Assembly (NCBI RefSeq): GCF_018131005.1
Contig: NZ_JAFCJK010000023.1
Coordinates: 1-33,658, forward strand
Length of the DNA stretch: 33,658 bases
Source of the DNA: Bradyrhizobium lablabi
GTDB lineage: Bacteria; Pseudomonadota; Alphaproteobacteria; Rhizobiales; Xanthobacteraceae
Reading direction: 5' to 3'
Shown: positions 7,322 to 14,518 of the stretch, in pieces
Layout: every line of letters begins with the position of its first letter
How positions within the stretch are numbered: position 1 is the stretch's first letter
Translations under genes and position numbers: made by a program
The notes under the pieces: generated by a model
Database searches by the model: none
Told to the model about the DNA's origin: nothing
What the model saw: the letters and a program-made list of their open reading frames with translations, nothing else

Positions 7322-9718
7322 ATGCGGCGGAATACGGCCCTTGTTGCGCCGCTCACGCTTGCTCTCCTCTCGTCGGGCTTTCTGTCGTCCACGGCGTCGG
7401 CCCAAGGCATGGGAGCGCCGGGCGAAGCGCTGAGCCCGATCACGGTCTCGCCGCCGCCGAAGCCAAGGCCGGATCGCAATGTCGTCCCCGCGCGGCAGGA
7501 CGGCAGGCGGACGGCACGCGTCGCCGGCCGCCCTCGCGCGTCCCGAACGAGCACCGCGTCCCCGGCCAAGCCGGCCAGCGAAGCTGCTCCGACGCCGCTC
7601 AATGGAAACGTCGTGACCGAGGTCGGCTCGCGGCTCGGCCTGACGGCGCGGCAGACGCCGGCGGCGGTCGAGGTCATCGACAAGAAGACCATCGAGGATC
7701 TGGGACTTCGGACCACGACCGATGCCGCCAAGGCCGCGGTTGGCGTGACCGGCGGCGACGCGCCGGGAGCGCCCTCGATATTCTCCATGCGCGGCTTCAC
7801 CGGCGACCAGATCAACACGCTCTACAACGATATCAAGATCGGTCCCTCAACGATGACGGGCCGTCCCATGGACACGGCCAATCTCGACCGGGTCGAAATC
7901 CTGAAAGGGCCCTCGTCGCTGTTGTCCGGCATCGGAGCAACAGGCGGAGCTGTCAACTACGTGACAAAGGCTCCGACCACCGGACCGATCGTCAACGACG
8001 CGTTCACGTCAGTCGATTCCTTCAAAGGGTATCGCGCGGGTTATGGTTCGGGTGGCAGCACGCTGATCGACGGTTTGGACTATCGATTCGACGCCACGTA
8101 TGCGAACGACCAGGGCTTCATCGACGATACATTCTCGAAGCTGACCGACGTGTCGGGTCAGCTCAACTACCGCGTCACCAACAATTTCAGGGTCTGGGGC
8201 GCGGCCGAATACAAGCAGGACAAGGATCGCTTCTACTGGGGCACGCCCCTCGTGCCGGCCAATGCGCCCGGTGTCATCCCGACCGTCGGAATCGTCTCGG
8301 GTCTGTGGACCAACTACTACCTGAATGGGCACACGGGTACGCTCAACCCGGTCACGGTCGACGCGCGCACGCTGAACACGACCTACAACGTGCTGGACAA
8401 TCACAGCGGGGCAAACGAACTCTGGCTCCGCGGCGGCTTTCAGTGGGACATCACCAGCAATGTCTCGCTCAGGAGCCAGGTCTACGGCTACGATGCGCAC
8501 CGGCACTGGTTCAACAACGAGATCAACTCGTTTGACGATTCCGGGCCAAACAACGTCTACCGCGAACGGTTGGCACTCGATCACGCGCAACGGCTGTACG
8601 GAAACATCACGGACCTGACCGTCAACTCGGATATCGGCGGGATGGACAATCGCTTCGTTGCCACGGTGGCGGCGAGCAGTCAGCAGTTCAATGTCTCGCA
8701 GGACACGCTGTTCTTTTCGGATATTGTCGAGCTGATCAATCCGGATCGAGGTCTCTACGGTCCCCGCAGCGACGAGAAGATCTATACGCATCTCGACAAT
8801 GTTTCGCTGGCCTTCGAGGACCGTCTCAAGGTGACCTCGACCTTTGCCTTGATCGGGGGCATCCGCTTCGAGGAGATCGATCTGGCGCGCACGCGGTTTT
8901 CTCCGGATAGGGTGCTGCGAACGGATCGCGGCTATCCGTTCAGCAAGCCCTTCAATCCGGTCACCGGACGAGCCGGATTTACCTGGGACGTTGCGCCCGG
9001 CGTGATGTGGTATGGACAGTATGCCACGGCGGCCGATCCGACTGTCGCCAATATCTTCATCCTCGCGCCGCAAGTGCCGCTGCTTCTGACGACGTCGCGG
9101 ACGTATGAGACGGGCGTCAAGCTGCTCAGTGCCGACAGGAAAATGGAGGCCACGGTGTCGCTGTTCGATATCGAGCGGCAGAATGTCTACGTGCCGGAGA
9201 GCGGCATCACGTTCAATGTCGCGGGCAAGATCAGGACCAAGGGTATTGAAGTCGCGGCGGCCGTGACCCCGATCGACGGACTGAAGCTTTGGGGCAACGC
9301 CGCGATCGTGCAGTCGCGCTTCGTGAATTTCAGCTATGTGGACGAAGCCGGAGCGTTCCAGTCGTACTCCGGCATGACGCCGCCCAACGTGCCGAACCTT
9401 GTCGTCAATGCCGGCGCGTCGTATCGTTTTGCGACGCCATGGCCGGTCGAAATCGGCACTTTGGTACGTCACGTCGGCGATCGCTTCAATTTCCAGGACA
9501 ATCTCGTGACGATGGATCGCTACACGATCGCGGACGTCTATGCCTTCATCGACCTGCCCAAGGGATACTTCCGCGATGTCGAGCGGACGCGGATAACTTT
9601 CCGCGTCAAGAACCTGACCGACAGGCGGTATGCCGCATGGGGCGATCCCGGTTACACCGATCAGGTCATCCTAGGCGCACCGCGCAGTTATGAGCTGGCC
9701 GCCTCGTTCAAGTGGTGA
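7322..9718 (+). CDS. TonB-dependent outer-membrane receptor under B12 riboswitch control
   Basis: With ATG 7322 the protein has 798 residues and a clean signal peptide (MRRNTALVAPLTLALLSSGF, then LSSTASA). A GTG at 7241 would place 27 polar residues before it and is less likely. A TonB-box-like LSPITVSPP follows at 38-46, then an unusual Arg/Pro/Ala-rich linker to about residue 95. The plug domain runs from about 97 to 230 (AAVEVIDKKTIEDLG, VEILKGPSSLLSG, GGAVNYVTKAP) and a 22-strand barrel fills the rest, ending in the typical aromatic LAASFKW. The plug resembles ferric-siderophore receptors more than the classic 600-residue BtuB. The riboswitch argues that it carries a cobalamin or a cobalt chelate. 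Substrate is inference. Confidence 0.88.
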   Translation: MRRNTALVAPLTLALLSSGFLSSTASAQGMGAPGEALSPITVSPPPKPRPDRNVVPARQDGRRTARVAGRPRASRTSTASPAKPASEAAPTPLNGNVVTEVGSRLGLTARQTPAAVEVIDKKTIEDLGLRTTTDAAKAAVGVTGGDAPGAPSIFSMRGFTGDQINTLYNDIKIGPSTMTGRPMDTANLDRVEILKGPSSLLSGIGATGGAVNYVTKAPTTGPIVNDAFTSVDSFKGYRAGYGSGGSTLIDGLDYRFDATYANDQGFIDDTFSKLTDVSGQLNYRVTNNFRVWGAAEYKQDKDRFYWGTPLVPANAPGVIPTVGIVSGLWTNYYLNGHTGTLNPVTVDARTLNTTYNVLDNHSGANELWLRGGFQWDITSNVSLRSQVYGYDAHRHWFNNEINSFDDSGPNNVYRERLALDHAQRLYGNITDLTVNSDIGGMDNRFVATVAASSQQFNVSQDTLFFSDIVELINPDRGLYGPRSDEKIYTHLDNVSLAFEDRLKVTSTFALIGGIRFEEIDLARTRFSPDRVLRTDRGYPFSKPFNPVTGRAGFTWDVAPGVMWYGQYATAADPTVANIFILAPQVPLLLTTSRTYETGVKLLSADRKMEATVSLFDIERQNVYVPESGITFNVAGKIRTKGIEVAAAVTPIDGLKLWGNAAIVQSRFVNFSYVDEAGAFQSYSGMTPPNVPNLVVNAGASYRFATPWPVEIGTLVRHVGDRFNFQDNLVTMDRYTIADVYAFIDLPKGYFRDVERTRITFRVKNLTDRRYAAWGDPGYTDQVILGAPRSYELAASFKW

Positions 9719-9772
9719 TCTTCAGCATGATTGCGGCGCAACGTCTGGCGAGGCAGCATCGATGAGAACGGT

Positions 9773-10342
9773 ATGAGCGAGCGCAGCTCCCGCGATATCT
9801 CAGGTGTCATCGTGTGCCCGCTGAGCCAGCTAGCGCAGCTCGCCCGCGGAGCCGGCCCGTTCGCGCTGCTGTCGCTGTTTTCGCCGGGCCACGAAAGGTT
9901 TGATTGCTCCGCGTTCGACTGCAGGCGCCAGCTCGATCTGTCGTTCCATGACATCGTCGAACCGCGGCCGGGACTTGTTCCGCCAAACGCCGAAATCGTC
10001 CGGTCAATTATCGATTTTGGCCGGAACGTCGGTGAAGCCAGAGTGATCGTCAATTGCTTTGCCGGAATCAGCCGGTCGAGCGCGGCGGCTTATATTCTCG
10101 CTTGCGATCGAAATCCCGGCCTCGAGCGGGAGATTGCCGAAGAGCTTCGCCGGCGTTCCGTATCGGCCACGCCGAACCGGCTGATGATCTCCATTGCCGA
10201 TGGCCTGCTTGGACGAGGCGGCGACATGGTGGAGGCGATCGCGAGGATCGGCCGTGGCGCCGATGCGTTCGAGGGAACGCCATTTGTCCTGCCGCTCAAT
10301 TGGCCGTCGGTGTCGACGCCGCGAGCGCCAGCAGGAAGCTGA
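9773..10342 (+). CDS. tyrosine-phosphatase-fold protein in the cobalamin cluster
   Basis: A 189-residue cytoplasmic protein from ATG 9773 (a TTG at 9731 would add 14 residues). It carries the phosphatase P-loop C95-FAGIS-R101 followed by S102, the C-x5-R signature of protein tyrosine and dual-specificity phosphatases, and a candidate general acid D60 in LSFHDIVEP at the right distance. It follows the TonB receptor by about 55 bases in the same direction, so it probably belongs to the riboswitch 1 transcript. Its last 47 bases overlap the end of cobS on the other strand. Such proteins recur in rhizobial B12 clusters as far as I recall. The substrate is unknown; removal of phosphate from alpha-ribazole 5'-phosphate or cobalamin 5'-phosphate is a possible role given the neighbours. 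Confidence 0.82.
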   Translation: MSERSSRDISGVIVCPLSQLAQLARGAGPFALLSLFSPGHERFDCSAFDCRRQLDLSFHDIVEPRPGLVPPNAEIVRSIIDFGRNVGEARVIVNCFAGISRSSAAAYILACDRNPGLEREIAEELRRRSVSATPNRLMISIADGLLGRGGDMVEAIARIGRGADAFEGTPFVLPLNWPSVSTPRAPAGS

Positions 10343-11078
10343 TCTCGAATGTTTGCACGATGGCGCCGAGCACATCGCCTGTGTAGCCGCCAATCGATCG
10401 GCGTGACCAAAGCGCGAGCGCCGCCGCGATCATCGCGCCGCAGACCGCGCTTCCGAACAGCGGCAAAAGAAACACTGGTGTGAACGTTGCGATCAATGGT
10501 GCCGATGCGAGCGCGAGCGTGGCGCCGGCGAAGCAATATTCGCTCCCTCGCAGAGGGGAGTGCGAATAGCTGACCTTCATTGCGCTGGTGTCGCCGGCAT
10601 AGTTCATCCTGTCGATGACCGGCAGCAACGAGGCGCGCGAGGCTGCGCCACTGACCAGCAATGCGCCGGCGGCCATCGAAGGCGGCATGAGCGCGAGTGC
10701 GGCAACCCTCAGCGCAACGCTGAAGATGAGCGCGAGCGCGCCGAAAGTCCCGATGCGGCTGTCTTTCATGATCGCGGTGCGCTGCTCGGGCGTCCAGCCG
10801 CCGCCGAAAGCGTCCGCCGTATCGGCAAGGCCGTCCTCGTGCAGGGCGCCTGTCACGACGCTGCCGGCCAGCACCGCCAGCAGCGCGGCGATGGTCGGTC
10901 CCCAGAGAGGGCTGGCGAGCAGAAGGACGGCCGCGGAGACGAGCCCGACAAGGAAGCCGACCGCCGGAAAGAATTTCAGCGACCGCGCCAGCCATTCGGA
11001 ATCGGGACGGTCATCCGACGGTCCGATCGGCAGGATCGTCAGGAAGCGCGCCGCGTCGAAGAAGCGTCCTGGACACAT
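10296..11078 (-). CDS. cobS: adenosylcobinamide-GDP ribazoletransferase CobS (CobV)
   Basis: A 260-residue inner-membrane enzyme that joins adenosylcobinamide-GDP to alpha-ribazole (or its phosphate), the last assembly step. The start at 11078 leaves a single base after the cobT stop (TAA-G-ATG), so the pair is translationally linked; longer upstream frames would run into cobT. The family motifs are present: FLTILPIG at 9-16, and HEDGLADTADAFGGGWTPE with the metal-binding acidic residues around 79-97, then KDSRIGTFG. Several hydrophobic helices follow. This is the nucleotide-loop CobS of enteric naming (CobV in Pseudomonas denitrificans), not the cobaltochelatase subunit of the same name. Confidence 0.95.
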   Translation of the reverse strand: MCPGRFFDAARFLTILPIGPSDDRPDSEWLARSLKFFPAVGFLVGLVSAAVLLLASPLWGPTIAALLAVLAGSVVTGALHEDGLADTADAFGGGWTPEQRTAIMKDSRIGTFGALALIFSVALRVAALALMPPSMAAGALLVSGAASRASLLPVIDRMNYAGDTSAMKVSYSHSPLRGSEYCFAGATLALASAPLIATFTPVFLLPLFGSAVCGAMIAAALALWSRRSIGGYTGDVLGAIVQTFEISFLLALAASTPTAN

Positions 11079-11079
11079 C

Positions 11080-12129
11080 TTAGAGCCGTCCGGCAAGGAC
11101 GTCCTCGAGATCCGCGACATCGGACAACAGGCGCGAGGCGGCCCGGACCAGCGGGACCGCGAGCAGGGCGCCGGTCCCCTCGCCAAGCCTCATTCCCAGA
11201 TCGAGCAGCGGCTGTGCCTCCAGGCTTGCCAGGACGGCTTGGTGTCCCTTCTCCGCGGACCTGTGGGCGAAAATGCAATAGTCGCGGGCGGCCGGAGCGA
11301 GTCTGACCGCAGCGAGTGCTGCGACCGAGCAGATGAATCCGTCGATGATGACGGGACGGCGTCGCGACGCGGCTCCGAGCACTGCGCCGGCCATCATCGC
11401 GATCTCGAGTCCGCCGAACTCGCGCATGACGTCGATCGGGGCCTGGGCATCGCTGCGATTCGCGGCCTTGTGGATCGCAGCCCGCTTTCGTGCCATGCCC
11501 GGTTCGTTCTGGCCCGCTCCCATGCCGATGCAATCGTCCAGCGGGGCAGGTGCCAATCGATGCGCCAGCAGCGCCGAAGACGCGCTGTTGCCGATACCCA
11601 TCTCTCCCAGCGCGAGGATGTCATTGCCGGCATCGATCTCGGCCACCGCGATATCGTGGCCCGTCGTCAGCGCCACGCTCACCTCCCGGTCGGACATCGC
11701 GGGCTGTCGGGCGGAATTTGCGGTGCCAGGCCGGATCTTGCGTCGGATGAGACCGGGATGCGCCGGCAATTCGGCCGCGACCCCTGCATCGACGACACGG
11801 ATGCCGACATTGGCGGCGGCGGCAAAGGCGTTCGCGCTGGCGCGCCCCGCCAAATAGGTCGCGACCATGGCGGCTGTGACCGTCGAGGGATATTGCGAAA
11901 CGCCTTCCTCGGTAATCCCATGATCACCGGCAAAGACCAGCAGGACCGCCCGTTCGAATTTTGCCGATGACGGATGCGCGATCATTCCGAGCTGCGTGGA
12001 CAAATCTTCGATACGTCCAAGCGATCCCCGCGGTTTCGCCTTGCCGTCGATCCCGGCACGTATCGCCGCGGCAACGGCGGGATCGAGAGCGCTTATGGCA
12101 GGGGCCTGCCAGGTCGTTTCGGCGGTCAT
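11080..12129 (-). CDS. cobT: nicotinate-nucleotide-dimethylbenzimidazole phosphoribosyltransferase CobT
   Basis: A 349-residue soluble enzyme that transfers phosphoribose from nicotinate mononucleotide to 5,6-dimethylbenzimidazole to give alpha-ribazole 5'-phosphate. The family landmarks are KPRGSLGRIEDLS at 32-44, FAGDHG at 66-71, LGEMGIGN at 174-181, GMGAGQ at 202-207 and the catalytic glutamate E317 in LGEGTGALL, at the same number as in the Salmonella enzyme. It is the first gene of cobT-cobS on the reverse strand. No riboswitch is seen on that strand; its promoter should lie in 12130-12220 with the palindrome at 12173. The gene for dimethylbenzimidazole synthesis (bluB) is not in the window. 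Confidence 0.97.
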   Translation of the reverse strand: MTAETTWQAPAISALDPAVAAAIRAGIDGKAKPRGSLGRIEDLSTQLGMIAHPSSAKFERAVLLVFAGDHGITEEGVSQYPSTVTAAMVATYLAGRASANAFAAAANVGIRVVDAGVAAELPAHPGLIRRKIRPGTANSARQPAMSDREVSVALTTGHDIAVAEIDAGNDILALGEMGIGNSASSALLAHRLAPAPLDDCIGMGAGQNEPGMARKRAAIHKAANRSDAQAPIDVMREFGGLEIAMMAGAVLGAASRRRPVIIDGFICSVAALAAVRLAPAARDYCIFAHRSAEKGHQAVLASLEAQPLLDLGMRLGEGTGALLAVPLVRAASRLLSDVADLEDVLAGRL

Positions 12130-12172
12130 GGAATCCTCGATGCCGGCTCTAAGTGACCCAAGCAGGTCAGCC

Positions 12173-12190
12173 GGTCAACCGTGGTTGACC
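12173..12190. promoter_or_regulatory. perfect palindrome between cobT and riboswitch 2
   Basis: GGTCAACC and GGTTGACC form an 8-base perfect inverted repeat with a 2-base spacer, 44 bases upstream of the cobT start and about 30 bases before riboswitch 2. A further GGTCA half lies just upstream at 12165-12169. Its place between two divergent B12 transcripts suits an operator or overlapping promoters, but no regulator is identified. Confidence 0.4.
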
Positions 12191-12219
12191 AGGACCGGCC
12201 TGGCGGCTAGCGTGCTCAT

Positions 12220-12380
12220 GATGGTCCTTCGTTCGCGAAGGTGAAAAGGGAAGCCGGTGCGAGTTCGCTCAATGCCGGCGCTGCCCCCGCAACTGTAAGC
12301 GGCGAGCCATAGCCAAAGCCACTGGAGTATCCGGGAAGGCGGCGAAAGGCTAAGACCCGCGAGCCAGGAGACCTGCCATC
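12220..12380 (+). promoter_or_regulatory. cobalamin riboswitch 2
   Basis: Conserved elements in order: a possible closing arm ATGG at 12221-12224 paired with CCAT at 12376-12379, GGTGAAAAGGGAAGCCGGTG at 12240-12259, GCTGCCCCCGCAACTGTAAG at 12280-12299, AGCCACTGG at 12317-12325, GGGAAGG at 12333-12339 and the B12 box GAGCCAGGAGACCTGCC at 12361-12377. It leads the operon DUF1636-cobU-cobW-cobN-cobO-cobQ and should repress it when cobalamin is plentiful. It is shorter between elements than riboswitch 1 but has the same core. Confidence 0.96.
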
Positions 12381-12399
12381 GCGCATTGTGCTTTGGAGG

Positions 12400-12426
12400 C
12401 TCGTCGGGCGGGGTGCACCGGACGAG
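12400..12426 (+). promoter_or_regulatory. regulatory hairpin of riboswitch 2 expression platform
   Basis: CTCGTC at 12400-12405 pairs with GACGAG at 12421-12426, with an inner GG/CC pair after one bulged G, leaving the loop GCGGGGTGCA. It lies about 23 bases after the B12 box, as does the matching hairpin of riboswitch 1. It ends shortly before the first possible start codons, so it could mask translation initiation. Confidence 0.6.
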
Positions 12427-12505
12427 GCGAGTTGGATGACGATTGGTCATCGGACGCGATCCGACAAAGCTCGCGGCTGCTGCAGCCCGTAACACGAGCG
12501 ACAGG

Positions 12506-12958
12506 ATGGATCGCGAAGATCTCGATAGGATGGCCGGCGAGCTGCCGCCCGCAGAGGCGTCATGCTCCCAGGCCGCGACGCACGACGTGCCGGTCGTGAG
12601 CATCTGCATCACCTGCAAGACCGCTGACGGAATTCTGGTCGGCCCGGACCTGTTCGAGGCCGTGAAGGCGGCTGCCGACCGCATGGGCGCGGATGTGCAA
12701 TTGCGCCGTGTGCAATGCCTGAGCGTCTGCAAGCGCCCGACGACGGTCGCCGTTTCCAGCTCCGGCGGATACACATTTCTGTTCGGCGACCTCCAGGTCG
12801 AAGCCGCGGACGATCTCCTGTCGTTCGTGCAGGCATATCAGGGCGCAGACTATGGACTGGTGCCGTGGCGGCAGCGCGCGGAAGTGCTGCGCAAGGGCAT
12901 CGTTGCCCGGATACCGCCGTCGCGCTGGTCGCCTGACGATGGAAGCGCGCCCAAGTGA
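12506..12958 (+). CDS. DUF1636 thioredoxin-like [2Fe-2S] protein
   Basis: A 150-residue soluble protein of the DUF1636 family, often found with cobalt and cobalamin genes. Four cysteines, C34-x2-C37 and C71-x3-C75 (in ICITCKT and QCLSVCKRP), have the spacing of thioredoxin-like 2Fe-2S ferredoxins. The fold would place a cluster between the two Cys pairs. The start is uncertain: ATG 12506, ATG 12533 and a TTG at 12443 are all in frame; residues before about 25 have no family match, so the short forms are favoured. Its stop overlaps the cobU start by four bases (GTGA), giving tight coupling. It is first in the riboswitch 2 operon. A redox or metal-delivery role for cobalt chelation or cobalt reduction (needed before CobO adenosylation) is inference. 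Confidence 0.85.
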   Translation: MDREDLDRMAGELPPAEASCSQAATHDVPVVSICITCKTADGILVGPDLFEAVKAAADRMGADVQLRRVQCLSVCKRPTTVAVSSSGGYTFLFGDLQVEAADDLLSFVQAYQGADYGLVPWRQRAEVLRKGIVARIPPSRWSPDDGSAPK

Positions 12959-13485
12959 CGGGACTGTCGACGACATTGGTGCTCGGCGGAGCGCGTTCCG
13001 GAAAGTCCACCTTTGCCGAGGGAATGATCACCGATTGCGGCCTGGCGCGGCTCTATCTCGCGACAGCGACGATCGGCGACGAAGAGATGCGTCAGCGCGT
13101 TGACCGTCACCGTGATCGACGCCGTGGCGACTGGACGACGATCGAGGAGCCAATCGCTCTGGTCGACCGGTTGGCGGAGCTGTGTCGTCCTGATCGTGCC
13201 ATCCTCGTCGACTGTCTCACGCTTTGGTTGTCGAACCTGATGCTCGCCGAGGGCGATTTCGAAGCCGAAGCGGCTCGCCTCGCGCAGTTTCTTGGCGAGG
13301 CCGCCTGTCCGGTCGTTCTCGTTTCCAACGAGGTCGGGCTTGGCCTCGTCCCGGACAACCCGCTCGGCCGGGCATTTCGCGATGCCCAGGGCCGCCTCAA
13401 TCAAAAGGTCGCAGCCGCGGTGCCAAACGTGGTGTTCGTCGCGGCCGGTCTCCCGCTATGGCTGAAGCGCTGCAAGGAGTTCTGA
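12955..13485 (+). CDS. cobU: adenosylcobinamide kinase / adenosylcobinamide-phosphate guanylyltransferase
   Basis: A 176-residue bifunctional enzyme (CobU in enteric naming, CobP in Pseudomonas denitrificans). It phosphorylates adenosylcobinamide and then attaches GMP, preparing it for CobS. The P-loop GGARSGKS is at 11-18; the His that carries GMP in this family is likely H52 in VDRHRDRR; the conserved LVDCLTLWLSNLM and LVSNEVGLGLVPDNPLGRAF follow. Start is GTG 12955, overlapping the upstream stop. The next gene begins two bases after its stop. Length is typical. Confidence 0.96.
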   Translation: MTGLSTTLVLGGARSGKSTFAEGMITDCGLARLYLATATIGDEEMRQRVDRHRDRRRGDWTTIEEPIALVDRLAELCRPDRAILVDCLTLWLSNLMLAEGDFEAEAARLAQFLGEAACPVVLVSNEVGLGLVPDNPLGRAFRDAQGRLNQKVAAAVPNVVFVAAGLPLWLKRCKEF

Positions 13486-13487
13486 CA

Positions 13488-14501
13488 ATGTCTCGTGTTC
13501 CCGTCACGGTGCTCACCGGCTTTTTGGGTGCCGGAAAAACCACCTTGCTCCGCTCCCTGCTGACGCAGGCCGATGGCCGCCGCATCGCGGTCATTGTCAA
13601 TGAGTTCGGCGACGCCGGGTTTGACGGAGGTCTCGTCGAGGAATGCGCCGCCAAGACCTGCGCTCCCGGAGACATCGTCGAACTCACCAACGGATGCATT
13701 TGCTGCACGGTCGCGGACGACTTCGTCCCGACCATGGACAAGCTCTTGACGCGCGAAAAGCCGCTCGACGCGATCGTCATCGAGACCTCCGGCCTCGCGC
13801 TGCCGCAGCCGCTGCTCAAGGCCTTCGCATGGCCGGCGGTCCGCACCCGCGCCACCGTCGACGGGGTCGTCACCGTCGTCGATGCGCTCGCTCTGACCGA
13901 AGGGCGGATCGTGCTCGACGACGATTTGGTCGCGGCCCGGCTTGGCGACGCCAAGCCGATCGATCACGACGATCCCGTCGAGGAGGTGTTCGAGGATCAG
14001 CTCGCCTGCGCCGACCTCGTCGTGCTCTCCAAGAGCGACCTTGTCGCGCCCGCCGCGCTCTCCGACATCGAGGCGCGGCTTGCGGCGGCCTTGCGGCCCG
14101 GCGTGCGCGTCGTTCGCTCACGCGGACATCTCGCGCCAGAAATTCTGGTCGGCATGGGCGCAGGCGCCGAGAATGATCTGGCCGCGCGGGTCGGTCATCA
14201 CGACGAGGAGGAGGAGCACGATCACGACGACTTCGACAGCATCGTCGTTCGACCATCCGCGGCCGCAAGCATCGACGAGATGCGCGGGCGCGTCGGCGAT
14301 GCGCTGAGCCTTCCGGGCGTGCTGCGGGTCAAGGGCTATGCCCGAATTGCGGAAAAGCCGGCGCCGATCGTGGTTCAGGCCGTCGGCGGCCGCGTCGAGC
14401 TGGCATTTGCGCGGCCCGACGCCAGGCAGGGCGAGCATCTCGTGGTCATCGGGCTCAAGGGCTTTGACGCCGGCGCGGCGCGGCGCATCCTGTCGACGTA
14501 A
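13488..14501 (+). CDS. cobW: CobW-type GTPase, metal chaperone for cobalamin synthesis
   Basis: A 337-residue G3E P-loop GTPase. ATG 13488 has AAGGAG at 13474-13479; a longer frame reaching back to 13224 only overlaps cobU and is rejected. Walker A GFLGAGKTT is at 11-19, the metal-binding CICC at 70-73, and a His/Glu/Asp-rich segment at about 237-251 (HHDEEEEHDHDD). The CobW C-terminal domain follows. Family knowledge is that CobW helps supply Co(II) to the CobNST chelatase. It sits directly before cobN, as expected. Substrate could in principle be another metal, but the context is strongly cobalt. Confidence 0.96.
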   Translation: MSRVPVTVLTGFLGAGKTTLLRSLLTQADGRRIAVIVNEFGDAGFDGGLVEECAAKTCAPGDIVELTNGCICCTVADDFVPTMDKLLTREKPLDAIVIETSGLALPQPLLKAFAWPAVRTRATVDGVVTVVDALALTEGRIVLDDDLVAARLGDAKPIDHDDPVEEVFEDQLACADLVVLSKSDLVAPAALSDIEARLAAALRPGVRVVRSRGHLAPEILVGMGAGAENDLAARVGHHDEEEEHDHDDFDSIVVRPSAAASIDEMRGRVGDALSLPGVLRVKGYARIAEKPAPIVVQAVGGRVELAFARPDARQGEHLVVIGLKGFDAGAARRILST

Positions 14502-14518
14502 CCGCCCGGGACGCTACC

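Noticed and set aside
8009..9472. 487-codon open frame on the reverse strand
   Set aside because: Mirror frame of the TonB receptor gene; the receptor frame has signal peptide, TonB box, plug and barrel motifs.
13224..13487. N-terminal extension of cobW
   Set aside because: It overlaps cobU in another frame, and a strong ribosome-binding site at 13474-13479 precedes ATG 13488 where the CobW family begins.
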